Made by a program: the position numbers and the translations under genes. The notes beneath the pieces are model-generated. The model was not told the DNA's origin. It did no database searches and saw only the letters and a program-made list of their open reading frames with translations. This document shows positions 26,370-35,470 of a DNA stretch of 40,449 nucleotides, in pieces. The stretch is taken from assembly GCA_018260425.1 (NCBI GenBank), contig JAGLBD010000031.1:1-40449 (forward strand), given 5' to 3'. Source of the stretch: Pseudogulbenkiania sp. GTDB lineage: Bacteria; Pseudomonadota; Gammaproteobacteria; Burkholderiales; Chromobacteriaceae. Each line of letters begins with the position of its first letter. Position 1 is the first letter of the stretch.

Positions 26370-28232
26370 ATGTCCCACCGCAACAACCGAGCCTTCCCTT
26401 TTGTCCTTGCCCTGCCGGCCATCGCCGTGTCGATGACCGTCGGCGCCGCCGATACCGACACGACCCGACTGGCCGATGTCGTGGTCACAGCCAGCCGCAT
26501 TCCCCAGCCGGAACGCGAGGTGATCGGCGATGTGACCATCATCACCCGTGAACAACTCGATCGCCATCCGGGCAAGTCGCTGGCCGATGTACTGGCCAGC
26601 GCGCCGGGAATCCAGATTTCCAGCAACGGCGGCCCCGGCAAACCCAGCACCCTGCTGATTCGCGGTTCCAATCGCAACATCATGCTGCTCAACGGCAGCC
26701 GCTGCGGCTCGGCCACGCTCGGTTCGCCGGCCATCCAGAACATGCCGGTCGACCAGATCGACCATATCGAAATCCTGCGCGGCCCGGCCGCCAGCCTGTA
26801 CGGTTCGGATGCGACGGGCGGTGTCGTGCAAGTGTTCACCCGCAAAGGCAGCAAAGACCTGAGCGCGATGGTGCAGGCTGGCATTGGCAACCTCGGTGCC
26901 CGGGAACTGCAGGCCAGTCTCGCCGGCAGCCACGACAACACCCAGTATTCCCTCGGTCTGGCCTACAACACCATTAAAGGGGTTTCGGCCATCGCAAACC
27001 GGGACAATTACAGTTACAACCCGGACAAGGACAGTTTCAGCAATACCTCCGTTCAGGCCTCGGTCACCCATACGCTGAACAGCACGACCAGCGTCGGCAC
27101 CGACCTGCTCTACGCCTCGACCCGCAACCAATACGATGGTTTTATCGCTCCCTACGACCATCGCAACAAGGGGCTGACCGGCAGCACCAGCGCCTGGATC
27201 AAGCATGCCATGACGGATAACTGGACCACGCGCCTGCAGTTGGCTTCGTCGGTCGACAGCATCGACAGCTTCAAGCCGGTATCACCCACCGATCTGCGTG
27301 ACAGCAAATCCAACATCACCACGCGCCAGAATCAGGCCAGCTGGCAAAACGACATCGCCATCAAAGACGGCACGGTCACGGTGGCGGTCGAGTCGCTGGA
27401 AGAAAAGGTCACGGCAACCCAGCGTTACACCGTGAACAAGCGCACCACCAACAGCGCCCAGATCGGTTACCTGCAAGGCTTCGGCGATCTGCGCATCGAG
27501 GCCAGTGCCCGTCATGACCGCAATTCGCAATTCGGCAGCTACAACACTGGCCACGCCGGCGCCAGCTATCAGCTGACCGAACAATGGAAAATCGGTACCG
27601 CTACCGGCAACAGCTTCCGTGTACCGACTTTCAATGACCTCTACTATCCCAATCTTGGCGACCCGAACCTGCCGCCGGAAAAGGGCTTCAGCAAGGAAGT
27701 CTTCCTGGCCTTCCAGGGCAGCTCCCTGCAGAGCCGGCTGACGGTTTACAACAATGCCGTGCGCAATCTGGTCAACTGGCGATCGGTCGGTGGCCAGTAC
27801 AAACCGGTCAATATCGAAAATGCGAACTATCGCGGCGTGACCCTGACCGCCGACTGGCAACTGAACGCCTACCAGTTGGGCGGCCAGATCGATTGGCTGC
27901 ACGCGCGTGACACCTCGGGCGGCGTCAACGACAATAATTATCTGCCCCGTACCGCCGAGAAGACCGCCATGCTGTATGCCGGCTACAAGGCCGATCGCTG
28001 GCAAGCCCGTGCCGAATGGAAGGCGGTAGGTCGTCGTTATGAAGAAGTAGAGAACCTGCAGGCGATGGGGGGGTATGCACTGGCCAACCTGTCTGCCAGC
28101 TGGAAGCTCAACCGCGACGTGACGTTACTGGCCCGGGTCGACAACCTGTTCAATCGCAAGTACGAAACCGCCAAAGACTATGGCGAACTGGGCACCAACG
28201 GCATGCTGAGCGTGCGCTGGGCGCTTAAGTAA
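26370..28232 (+). CDS. btuB: TonB-dependent outer-membrane vitamin B12 receptor
   Basis: BtuB binds cobalamin and related corrinoids at the cell surface and takes them into the periplasm with energy from TonB. The 620-residue product has a signal peptide (FPFVLALPAIAVSMTVGAAD). A TonB box-like LADVVVTASR and the plug domain follow (DVLASAPGIQISSNGGPGKP, STLLIRGSNRNIMLLNGSRC, HIEILRGPAASLYGSDATGG), then the 22-strand barrel. The plug closely follows E. coli BtuB. A cysteine (GSRCGS) sits where BtuB usually has GVRLN. The ATG at 26370 is chosen because GGAG lies 6 nt upstream. Its stop overlaps the cobU start (TAATG). Confidence 0.94.
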   Translation: MSHRNNRAFPFVLALPAIAVSMTVGAADTDTTRLADVVVTASRIPQPEREVIGDVTIITREQLDRHPGKSLADVLASAPGIQISSNGGPGKPSTLLIRGSNRNIMLLNGSRCGSATLGSPAIQNMPVDQIDHIEILRGPAASLYGSDATGGVVQVFTRKGSKDLSAMVQAGIGNLGARELQASLAGSHDNTQYSLGLAYNTIKGVSAIANRDNYSYNPDKDSFSNTSVQASVTHTLNSTTSVGTDLLYASTRNQYDGFIAPYDHRNKGLTGSTSAWIKHAMTDNWTTRLQLASSVDSIDSFKPVSPTDLRDSKSNITTRQNQASWQNDIAIKDGTVTVAVESLEEKVTATQRYTVNKRTTNSAQIGYLQGFGDLRIEASARHDRNSQFGSYNTGHAGASYQLTEQWKIGTATGNSFRVPTFNDLYYPNLGDPNLPPEKGFSKEVFLAFQGSSLQSRLTVYNNAVRNLVNWRSVGGQYKPVNIENANYRGVTLTADWQLNAYQLGGQIDWLHARDTSGGVNDNNYLPRTAEKTAMLYAGYKADRWQARAEWKAVGRRYEEVENLQAMGGYALANLSASWKLNRDVTLLARVDNLFNRKYETAKDYGELGTNGMLSVRWALK

Positions 28233-28747
28233 TGATGGTCGAGCTGATTCTCGGCGGCGCGCGCAGCGGCAAAAGCCGTTATGCGCTGCAACAGGCACTG
28301 GCCCACGACGGGCCGGTGAGCTGGATCGCCACGGCCGAAGCCTGGGACGAGGAGATGCGCGAACGGATTGCCCGTCACAAGGCCGAACGCCCCGCGCATT
28401 GGACCACGCTGGAAAGCCCCCTCTACCTGTCGGCCGCGCTGGATGCGGCACAGGGGCTGGTGGTGGTGGACTGCCTGACGCTCTGGGTCTCCAACTGGCT
28501 GTGCCAGGCCGACGAATCAGCCTGGGAAGCCGAGCGGGACGCAGTCCTTGCCCGGCTTTCCCGCCGAACCACTCCGCTGCGGCTGGTCAGCAACGAGGTC
28601 GGCTTCGGCATTGTTCCCGACAACCCGCTTTCACGGCGTTTTCGCGACGAAGCCGGCTTCCTGCATCAAGCCATTGCCGCCCGCGCCGACACGGTTACGC
28701 TGGTCGTAGCCGGCATTCCAATGATGGTCAAACCGACAAGGAAATGA
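28232..28747 (+). CDS. cobU: Adenosylcobinamide kinase / adenosylcobinamide-phosphate guanylyltransferase
   Basis: CobU phosphorylates adenosylcobinamide and then adds GMP, giving adenosylcobinamide-GDP for nucleotide-loop assembly. The 171-residue product has P-loop GGARSGKS near residue 8, the region RIARHKAERPAHWTTLE with the histidine that carries GMP in the family, CLTLWVSNWL, and VSNEVGFGIVPDNPLSRRF. The start overlaps the btuB stop by 1 nt. Confidence 0.95.
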   Translation: MMVELILGGARSGKSRYALQQALAHDGPVSWIATAEAWDEEMRERIARHKAERPAHWTTLESPLYLSAALDAAQGLVVVDCLTLWVSNWLCQADESAWEAERDAVLARLSRRTTPLRLVSNEVGFGIVPDNPLSRRFRDEAGFLHQAIAARADTVTLVVAGIPMMVKPTRK

Positions 28748-28750
28748 CTC

Positions 28751-29806
28751 ATGACAATCCTGTGGTGGCATGCTCCGGTAGCCGAACTCAATGAAACCGC
28801 CCGCCTGTGCGCGGCATCCCGACAGCAACAGTTGACCAAACCGGCCGGTTCGCTTGGCCAGCTGGAAAATGTTGCCATCCGGCTTGCCGCGATGCAGGGC
28901 CGTGAAAAGCCCGCCCTGAATCGTCCGTGGATTTCAGTGTTTGCCGCAGACCATGGACTGGCCGCCGCCGGTGTGTCCGCCTACCCGCAGGAAGTCACCT
29001 TCCAGATGGTGGCCAATTTCAGCCACGGTGGCGCAGCCATCTGCGTGCTGGCCCGCCACATCGGAGCCCGTTTCGAAGTGGTGGATGTCGGCGTCGCCGG
29101 TGACACCACGGGGCTCAAGGGCGTCGTTCAAGCCAAAACCGTCAATGGCACCACCAATCTGCTCGATGGCCCGGCCATGAATGCCGACACCGTCAATAGT
29201 GCGCTGGCCGCCGGCCGTGAAGCCACCCTGCGGGCGCTGGCCGCCAATGCCGATTGCTTTATTGCCGGAGAAATGGGCATTGGCAATACCGCCAGTGCCA
29301 GTGCACTGGCCTGCCATTTCATGGACCGCAAGGCCGAGGACATGACCGGAGCCGGCACGGGCCTGGACAGCGCCGGGATCCAGCGCAAAGCCGCCATCAT
29401 CGATCAGGCCTTGACCTTGCGCCGCGCCGACTGCACCACGCCGCTGGCCACGTTGGCGGCACTGGGCGGCTGTGAAATTGCCGCCATGGCCGGGGCCTAT
29501 ATCGCCGCGGCGCAAGCCGGTCTGCCGATTCTGGTCGATGGTTTCATCAGCAGCGTGGCGGCTCTGACCGCGGTCCGGCTCAATGCCGGCGTCGCCCACT
29601 GGTTGCTGTTCGGCCACCAATCAGCCGAACTCGCGCATCGATTGGTGCTGGCCGAACTCGGCGCCCTGCCCCTGCTGTCACTGGGCTTGCGTCTCGGTGA
29701 AGGCAGTGGCGCCGCGGCGGCATTCCCGCTGTTGCAAACCGCCTGCGCCTTGCATGGCGAGATGGCCACCTTTGCCGAAGCCGGCGTCAGCGACCGGCCG
29801 GACTGA
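28751..29806 (+). CDS. cobT: Nicotinate-nucleotide:dimethylbenzimidazole phosphoribosyltransferase
   Basis: CobT activates the lower-ligand base, making alpha-ribazole phosphate from nicotinate mononucleotide and dimethylbenzimidazole. The 351-residue product has the family blocks LTKPAGSLGQLENVAIRLAA, VFAADHGLAAAGVSAYPQEV, GEMGIGNTASASAL and the C-terminal LRLGEGSGAAAAFPLLQTA with the catalytic glutamate. AAGGAAA precedes the ATG. It lies 3 bp after cobU. No gene for dimethylbenzimidazole synthesis (bluB) is in the window. Confidence 0.97.
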   Translation: MTILWWHAPVAELNETARLCAASRQQQLTKPAGSLGQLENVAIRLAAMQGREKPALNRPWISVFAADHGLAAAGVSAYPQEVTFQMVANFSHGGAAICVLARHIGARFEVVDVGVAGDTTGLKGVVQAKTVNGTTNLLDGPAMNADTVNSALAAGREATLRALAANADCFIAGEMGIGNTASASALACHFMDRKAEDMTGAGTGLDSAGIQRKAAIIDQALTLRRADCTTPLATLAALGGCEIAAMAGAYIAAAQAGLPILVDGFISSVAALTAVRLNAGVAHWLLFGHQSAELAHRLVLAELGALPLLSLGLRLGEGSGAAAAFPLLQTACALHGEMATFAEAGVSDRPD

Positions 29807-29809
29807 GCG

Positions 29810-30703
29810 ATGAGTCTTGCCGCTCTGGCTCTGGGACTGAGCCTGGAAGCACTGATCGGCGAGCCAGCCCGCTGGCACCCACTGGTCGGTTTCGGCGCGC
29901 TCGCCGACCTCGTCGAGCGCCGTCTAAACACCCCGCACGCCGGTGTGCTGCGTGGGGCTCTGGCGTGGGCACTGCTGATTCTGCCCGGCGTAGCGCTCGG
30001 TGTCTTACTACACCTCACACTGGGCTGGGTTGGCGATGGCCTCGCCTTGTGGTTTGCCCTGGGGGCCAAGAGTCTCTACCAACATGTCAAAGCCATCGAG
30101 ACCCCGTTGCTCGACGGAGACCTGCCCTCCGCCCGGCGTGCCGTCAGCCGCATCGTGTCGCGCGACTGCACCCGACTGGATGACAGTGCCGTGAGCAAGG
30201 CAGCCCTGGAATCCCTGCTGGAAAACGGTTCGGATGCCGTGGTGGCCTCGTTGTTCTGGTTTGCCGTGGCCGGGGCTCCCGGCGTCATTGCCCACCGCCT
30301 GTGCAATACCCTCGATGCCATGTGGGGCTACCGGACCCCGCGCTTCATGCTGTTTGGTCGCTGGGCCGCCCGCGCCGACGACCTGCTCAACTACCTGCCT
30401 GCCCGACTCACCGCAGTGGTCTACGCGCTGTGCGGCAGCACCCGTACGGCACTGCGCGCCTGGCGCCGGCAGGCCCCGACATGGGACAGCCCCAATGCCG
30501 GGCCGGTGATGGCCAGTGGCGCCGGGGCATTGCAGCTCACACTCGGCGGCACGGCACGCTACCATGGCAAAGACGAGTCCCGACCGCCACTGGGGTATGG
30601 CGCCGCACCACAGCCCGGTGACCTGCACCGCGGCATCGCCCTGTACGGGCGCTCGCTCGCCCTGCTGGTCATCCTGCTGGCGGCATGGGAGCTTTTGCCA
30701 TGA
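29810..30703 (+). CDS. cbiB: Adenosylcobinamide-phosphate synthase (CbiB)
   Basis: CbiB joins adenosylcobyric acid with (R)-1-amino-2-propanol phosphate at the inner membrane. The 297-residue product has several membrane spans, conserved GEPARWHPLVGFGALADLVE near residue 15, SRDCTRLDDSAVSKAALESL followed by ENGSDAVVASLFWFAVAGAP, and PNAGPVMASGAGALQLTLGG near the C-terminus. It lies 3 bp after cobT, and its stop overlaps the cobD start (ATGA). Confidence 0.96.
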   Translation: MSLAALALGLSLEALIGEPARWHPLVGFGALADLVERRLNTPHAGVLRGALAWALLILPGVALGVLLHLTLGWVGDGLALWFALGAKSLYQHVKAIETPLLDGDLPSARRAVSRIVSRDCTRLDDSAVSKAALESLLENGSDAVVASLFWFAVAGAPGVIAHRLCNTLDAMWGYRTPRFMLFGRWAARADDLLNYLPARLTAVVYALCGSTRTALRAWRRQAPTWDSPNAGPVMASGAGALQLTLGGTARYHGKDESRPPLGYGAAPQPGDLHRGIALYGRSLALLVILLAAWELLP

Positions 30704-31707
30704 GAGAACCGCGGCACGGTGGTGATCTGGAACGTGCCATCGCAACCTATGGCGGCGATGCCGGACAGTGGATAGACCTGTCCTCCGGCATTGCGCCGGA
30801 GCCGTATCCACTGCCCGCCGTTCCTGCCCGGGTCTGGCAACGCCTCCCCGATGGCGATGCCGCGCTGGCGAAGGCCGCCAGCGACTATTATGGAACTTCG
30901 CGCTTGCTGGCCGCCCCCGGCAGTCAGGCGCTGATCGCGCTTCTCCCGCAATTGCGCCCCCGCTCCCGGGTCGGGGTGATCGTGCCGGCCTATGCCGAGC
31001 ATCGCTGGCAATGGCACCGCCACGGCCATACGTTGGTAGAACTCGCCGATGACGAGGCCGTGGAAGACGCTATCGATGGGCTGGATGTCCTGATCGTCAT
31101 CAACCCGAACAACCCGGATTGCCGCCAACGCGATCGTCACCGCTTGCTGGCATGGCATGCCCGGCTGGCACGGCGACAGGGCTGGCTGATCGTCGATGAA
31201 GCCTTTGCCGATCCGGACGAGCGCCACAGTCTGCTGGATGCCGACGGCCGACCCGGCTTGATCGTATTACGGTCGGTCGGCAAGTTTTTTGGTTTGGCCG
31301 GTATCCGGCTGGGCTTCATCAATAGCGATGCCGAGTTACTGGAACGGCTGCGCATTGCGCTGGGCCCCTGGGCGGTCTCCGGCCCGGCGCACTGGGCGGC
31401 AACGCTGGCACTGGCCGACCGCGACTGGCAAGGACAGCAACGCGAGCGACTCATGCAGCAGTCGGATTGTATGGCGCGGCAACTCACCGCGGCAGGCCTG
31501 GCACCCGCCGGACATCACCCGTTGATGCTCTGGTGTCCGGTCCGCGATGCGGCCCACTGGCAAGCGGCACTGGCGCGGCAGCATATCTGGACACGTCTGG
31601 CAGACGCGGGCAATGGTTTGCGCTTTGGCCCCTTGCCCTGCGCACTTAACGATGACTTTACCCGGCGGCTGATGCACGCCGCCAAGGAGATGAACAATGA
31701 GCGATGA
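30700..31707 (+). CDS. cobD: Threonine-phosphate decarboxylase, PLP-dependent
   Basis: CobD (Salmonella naming) decarboxylates L-threonine O-3-phosphate to the aminopropanol phosphate used by the neighbouring CbiB. The 335-residue aminotransferase-fold protein begins with REPRHGGDLERAIATYGG. It has the substrate region WIDLSSGIAPEPYP, INPNNPDC, IVDEAFADPDE, and the PLP lysine in SVGKFFGLAGIRLGF. The ATG at 30700 is chosen for the 4-bp overlap with cbiB and a GGAG 9 nt upstream. No threonine kinase (PduX type) is in the window. Confidence 0.94.
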   Translation: MREPRHGGDLERAIATYGGDAGQWIDLSSGIAPEPYPLPAVPARVWQRLPDGDAALAKAASDYYGTSRLLAAPGSQALIALLPQLRPRSRVGVIVPAYAEHRWQWHRHGHTLVELADDEAVEDAIDGLDVLIVINPNNPDCRQRDRHRLLAWHARLARRQGWLIVDEAFADPDERHSLLDADGRPGLIVLRSVGKFFGLAGIRLGFINSDAELLERLRIALGPWAVSGPAHWAATLALADRDWQGQQRERLMQQSDCMARQLTAAGLAPAGHHPLMLWCPVRDAAHWQAALARQHIWTRLADAGNGLRFGPLPCALNDDFTRRLMHAAKEMNNER

Positions 31708-32305
31708 ACAGCAACGCAACGAGCGCCACAAGGTACGCATGGAGCGCAAGAAGTCGCACATCGATGCGCGTATTGCCGAAGCCGATATCGATACCGGGCT
31801 GTTGCTGGTACTGACCGGTAATGGCAAGGGCAAGTCCTCCTCCGCCTTCGGTATGGTGGCGCGCGCACTGGGACACGGCATGAAAGTCGGCGTGGTGCAG
31901 TTCATCAAGAGCCGTACCGATACCGGTGAAGAAGGCTTCTTCTCCCGCCAGCCCGGTGTCGAGTGGCATGTGATGGGCGACGGCTTCACCTGGGATACCC
32001 AAGACCGGGAAAAGGATATCGCCACCGCCGGCAAAGCCTGGGACATCGCCAGCCGCATGCTCCGCGACGACAGTTTCGATCTGGTGGTGCTGGATGAAAT
32101 GACCTACGTGATGAAGTATGGCTATGTCGACAGCCAGCGCATCATGACCGACCTGCTGTCGCGCCCCGAGATGCAGCATGTGGTGGTGACCGGCCGCGGT
32201 GCGCCTGACGTGCTGCTGGAAGCCGCCGACACCATTACCGACATGCAGGTGCCCAAACATGCCTTCAATGCCGGCATTCGTGCCCAGAAAGGGGTGGAAT
32301 GGTAA
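31697..32305 (+). CDS. cobO: Cob(I)yrinic acid a,c-diamide adenosyltransferase
   Basis: CobO (BtuR/CobA type) moves the adenosyl group from ATP to reduced cobalt of corrinoids. The 202-residue product has the unusual P-loop LLLVLTGNGKGKSSSAFG near residue 35, VGVVQFIKS, DLVVLDEMTYVMKYGY and VVVTGRGAPDVLLEAADTIT, plus the N-terminal extension seen in the family. AAGGAG precedes the ATG. It overlaps cobD by 11 bp and cobB by 7 bp. Confidence 0.97.
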   Translation: MSDEQQRNERHKVRMERKKSHIDARIAEADIDTGLLLVLTGNGKGKSSSAFGMVARALGHGMKVGVVQFIKSRTDTGEEGFFSRQPGVEWHVMGDGFTWDTQDREKDIATAGKAWDIASRMLRDDSFDLVVLDEMTYVMKYGYVDSQRIMTDLLSRPEMQHVVVTGRGAPDVLLEAADTITDMQVPKHAFNAGIRAQKGVEW

Positions 32306-33603
32306 GCCATTCCGGCAAGCCGGCCCGCTGCCAGGCCCTGATGATTGCTGCGCCAGCCTCCGGCAGTGGCAAGACCACCATCACCGCGGCACTGGCGGCC
32401 TGGCATCGTGCCGAGGGTCGCCGCGTCAAGGTATTCAAATGTGGCCCGGACTTCATCGACCCGATGTGGCTGGCCGACGCCAGCGGACAGCCGGTGGACA
32501 ACCTCGATCTGTGGCTGGTCGGCGAACAACCGTGTCGCCACCTGCTGCACCGCGCTGCGCTGGACAATGAAGTGATTCTGGTGGAAGCCGTGATGGGGCT
32601 GTTCGATGGCACCCCCAGCGCCGCCGACCTTGCCCAACGCTTCGGCTTGCCGCTGGCACTGGTGATCGATGCCTCGGCCATGGCCCAAACCTTCGGCGCA
32701 CTGGCCCACGGCTTGATGCACTACCGCCCCGGCCTCACGGTCAGCGCAGTGATCGCCAACAAGGTCGCCGGCAGTGGCCATGCCGCCATGCTGGCCGAGA
32801 GCCTGCCCGCCGGACTGGCCTTTGCCGCCGTCGAGCGCGGTGAAGCATTCGGTGAACGCCATCTGGGCTTGCAACTGCCCGCCGAACAGGCGCAGCGCAG
32901 CGCCATTCTGGCGGATGTCGCCGGGCAACTGTCCCGCCATGCCCCCCGCGACTGGACCCGTGAAGTGGCCTTCGAGCCCGCCGACCTGCCGGCCGTGCCT
33001 CCGCGACTGGCCGGCAAACGCATTGCCGTTGCACAGGACGCGGCATTTTGCTTTATCTATCCGGCCAACCTCGCCTGCCTGGAGCAGCTTGGCGCCGAAC
33101 TGATCCCCTTTTCGCCCTTGGCCCATGAGCCCTTGCCCGAGGCCGATGCCGTCTGGCTGCCGGGCGGTTACCCGGAATTGCATGCCGAACGGCTAGCCAG
33201 CCATCCGACCCTGCCGGCGGCGCTGGCCGCTCATCATGCGGCGGGTAAAGCCATCCTCGCCGAATGCGGCGGCATGCTGGTGCTCGGCGCCACGCTCGAC
33301 ACACTAGACGGCCACCGCCACACCCTGTGGGGACTGTTGCCCGGCGCCGCCAGGATGCAGAACCGACTGGGCGGGCTGGGCCTGCAAAGTCTGGACCTTG
33401 GCGCCGGGGTCTTGCACTGCCACACCTTTCACTATTCGCGGTTCGAAAGCCCACTGACGCCTGCCAGCCATGGTCAGGCCCGACGGCACGGCAGTCAGGG
33501 CGAAGCGGTGTGGCGCCACGGTAGCCTGACCGCCAGCTACCTGCACGCCTGGTTCAGCAGCAATCCGCTGGCCACGGCCGCGCTTTTCGGAGTTTGCCCA
33601 TGA
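32299..33603 (+). CDS. cobB: Cobyrinic acid a,c-diamide synthase
   Basis: This glutamine-dependent enzyme (CbiA in the anaerobic naming, CobB in the aerobic) amidates side chains a and c of cobyrinate or hydrogenobyrinate. The 434-residue product has an N-terminal ATP-binding domain (IAAPASGSGKTTITAALAAW, FKCGPDFIDPMWL) and a C-terminal class I glutamine amidotransferase domain with the nucleophile cysteine in AECGGMLVLG and LHCHTFHYSRFE. Its presence shows that the operon can start from cobyrinate-level intermediates, not only from cobinamide. Confidence 0.96.
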   Translation: MVSHSGKPARCQALMIAAPASGSGKTTITAALAAWHRAEGRRVKVFKCGPDFIDPMWLADASGQPVDNLDLWLVGEQPCRHLLHRAALDNEVILVEAVMGLFDGTPSAADLAQRFGLPLALVIDASAMAQTFGALAHGLMHYRPGLTVSAVIANKVAGSGHAAMLAESLPAGLAFAAVERGEAFGERHLGLQLPAEQAQRSAILADVAGQLSRHAPRDWTREVAFEPADLPAVPPRLAGKRIAVAQDAAFCFIYPANLACLEQLGAELIPFSPLAHEPLPEADAVWLPGGYPELHAERLASHPTLPAALAAHHAAGKAILAECGGMLVLGATLDTLDGHRHTLWGLLPGAARMQNRLGGLGLQSLDLGAGVLHCHTFHYSRFESPLTPASHGQARRHGSQGEAVWRHGSLTASYLHAWFSSNPLATAALFGVCP

Positions 33604-34481
33604 AACACATTGCCTGCCTGCTGACCCTGACCTTGACCTTGACCAGTTTCGCGGCTCACGCCGACGTCAGCGTCAAGGATGATCGCGGCACCACCGTGAC
33701 CCTGAAAGCTCCGGCCAAACGCATTATCAGTCTGGCGCCACACCTGACCGAAGACCTTTACGCAATCGGTGCCGGCAGCCGTATCGTCGGCGCGGTGAGC
33801 TATAGCGATTTTCCGGCCGAGGCCCGCGCCATTCCCCGTATCGGCGGCTACAACGGCTTTGACCTGGAACGGATACGCGCACTGAAACCAGACCTGATCG
33901 TCGCCTGGCCCAGCGGCAATCCGGGACGCCAGCTGGCGCAGATCGAATCGCTGGGCATTCCAGTGTTCCACGACGACTCGCGCAAACTGGCCGACATTCC
34001 CACCGTACTGGAACGACTGGGCACCCTGACCGGCCTGACCCCCGGTGCCCGCAGTGCCGCCGACCGCTTCAGGGGACGCTTGCAGAAACTGGCCAGCGCC
34101 AACGCCGGCAAACGACCGGTACGGGTGTTCTATCAGGTCTGGGACCGTCCCTTGATGACCATCAATCGTGACCAGATCATTTCCGACGCGATGCGCCTGT
34201 GCGCCGCCGAGAATGTGTTTGGCGGATTACCGACCCAGGTCCCCACCATCGATGACGAAGCGGTGCTGGTCGCCAACCCGGAACTGATCCTCACCAGCGG
34301 CGAGCCCGGCGTCAAAGGCAACTGGCTGGCACATTGGCAACGCTTCAAAGGCATTACCGCCGTCGCTCGCGGCTCGATGACCCTGCTGCCGCCGGATCTG
34401 TTGAGCCGCCTCGGGCCGCGCATGATCGACGGCGCCGAAGTGCTGTGCAGTGCCGTGGACAAAGCACGCAAACAGCCATGA
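33600..34481 (+). CDS. btuF: Periplasmic vitamin B12-binding protein
   Basis: BtuF carries cobalamin from BtuB to the BtuCD transporter. The 293-residue product has a signal peptide (MKHIACLLTLTLTLTSFAAH, cleaved near AHA) and a TroA/FecB-type fold with KRIISLAPHLTEDLYAIGAG, IGGYNGFDLERIRALKPDLI and VFGGLPTQVPTIDDEAVLVA. No lipobox is present, so it should be soluble. Its ATG overlaps the cobB stop, and its stop overlaps the btuC start. Confidence 0.93.
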   Translation: MKHIACLLTLTLTLTSFAAHADVSVKDDRGTTVTLKAPAKRIISLAPHLTEDLYAIGAGSRIVGAVSYSDFPAEARAIPRIGGYNGFDLERIRALKPDLIVAWPSGNPGRQLAQIESLGIPVFHDDSRKLADIPTVLERLGTLTGLTPGARSAADRFRGRLQKLASANAGKRPVRVFYQVWDRPLMTINRDQIISDAMRLCAAENVFGGLPTQVPTIDDEAVLVANPELILTSGEPGVKGNWLAHWQRFKGITAVARGSMTLLPPDLLSRLGPRMIDGAEVLCSAVDKARKQP

Positions 34482-35470
34482 TCCATCGTCAGCCCCTCTC
34501 ACCGGCACGACTGGCCGGCGTACTCGGCGGCCTGCTTGCCCTTGCCGTGCTGTCTGTCTTGCTTAGCCTGTGTCTGGGTAGTACCGCCTATCGGCCCTGG
34601 CAACTCTGGAGCCCCGGTCCCGAAGGCGCGCTGGCCCGTGACGTGGTGATCGCGCTACGCCTGCCGCGCACACTGGCGGCGCTGGCGGTCGGCGGCCTGC
34701 TGGCACTGGCCGGCAACCTGCAGCAGGTGCTGCTGCGCAATGCCCTGGCCGACCCCTATGTGCTCGGCACCTCCGGCGGCGCCAGTGTCGGCGCCCTGCT
34801 GGCCTTGCTGTGCGGACTCGGCACCGCCGCGGTCAATCTCAGTGCCGGCCTGGGCGCCCTGACCAGCATTGTGGTGGTGTTTCTGCTGGCCGGCCGCGAT
34901 GCCAGCCTTGACCGTGCCCGTTTGCTGCTGACCGGCGTGGCGCTCGCCTCGTTTTGCGGTGCCGTCACCTCCCTGTTGCTGAGTCTGGCACCGGATGGCT
35001 TGCTGCGCGGCATGGTGTTCTGGCTGCTCGGCGACCTGGCCAGTGCCCACTGGGAGTGGTCACTGCCGGCACTCGCCCTGCTGCTTGCGCTGCTGTGGCC
35101 GTTTGCCCGCGAGCTGAATCTGCTCAGTCAAGGCTTGCAACCTGCCCATGCCCAAGGGGCGCGCATTCGTCCCTTGCAATGGTTGCTGTACTTTACCGCC
35201 GCCTGCGCCACCGCACTGGCGGTCACCACGGCTGGCATGATCGGTTTTATCGGACTGATCGTCCCCCATGCGTTGCGGCTGCTGCTGGGACAGGACCAGC
35301 GGCTGGTATTGCCGGCCTGCGCCCTGTGCGGCGGCACCCTGTTGCTGGTGGCCGATATCCTGTCGCGCATTCTTCTCGCGCCCCAGCAAATCCCGGTGGG
35401 TGTCATCACCGCACTGGCCGGGGCCCCGGCCTTTATCGTGCTGCTCAGACATAAAAGGAGAGGCCGATGA
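34478..35470 (+). CDS. btuC: Vitamin B12 ABC transporter permease
   Basis: The 330-residue inner-membrane permease of the FecCD/BtuC family has about ten membrane spans. Conserved blocks are RLPRTLAALAVGGLLALAGN, LADPYVLGTSGGASVGALLA and MIGFIGLIVPHALRLLLGQD, the last containing the coupling helix that docks on BtuD. It lies in ATGA overlap with btuF upstream and btuD downstream. Confidence 0.95.
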   Translation: MIHRQPLSPARLAGVLGGLLALAVLSVLLSLCLGSTAYRPWQLWSPGPEGALARDVVIALRLPRTLAALAVGGLLALAGNLQQVLLRNALADPYVLGTSGGASVGALLALLCGLGTAAVNLSAGLGALTSIVVVFLLAGRDASLDRARLLLTGVALASFCGAVTSLLLSLAPDGLLRGMVFWLLGDLASAHWEWSLPALALLLALLWPFARELNLLSQGLQPAHAQGARIRPLQWLLYFTAACATALAVTTAGMIGFIGLIVPHALRLLLGQDQRLVLPACALCGGTLLLVADILSRILLAPQQIPVGVITALAGAPAFIVLLRHKRRGR

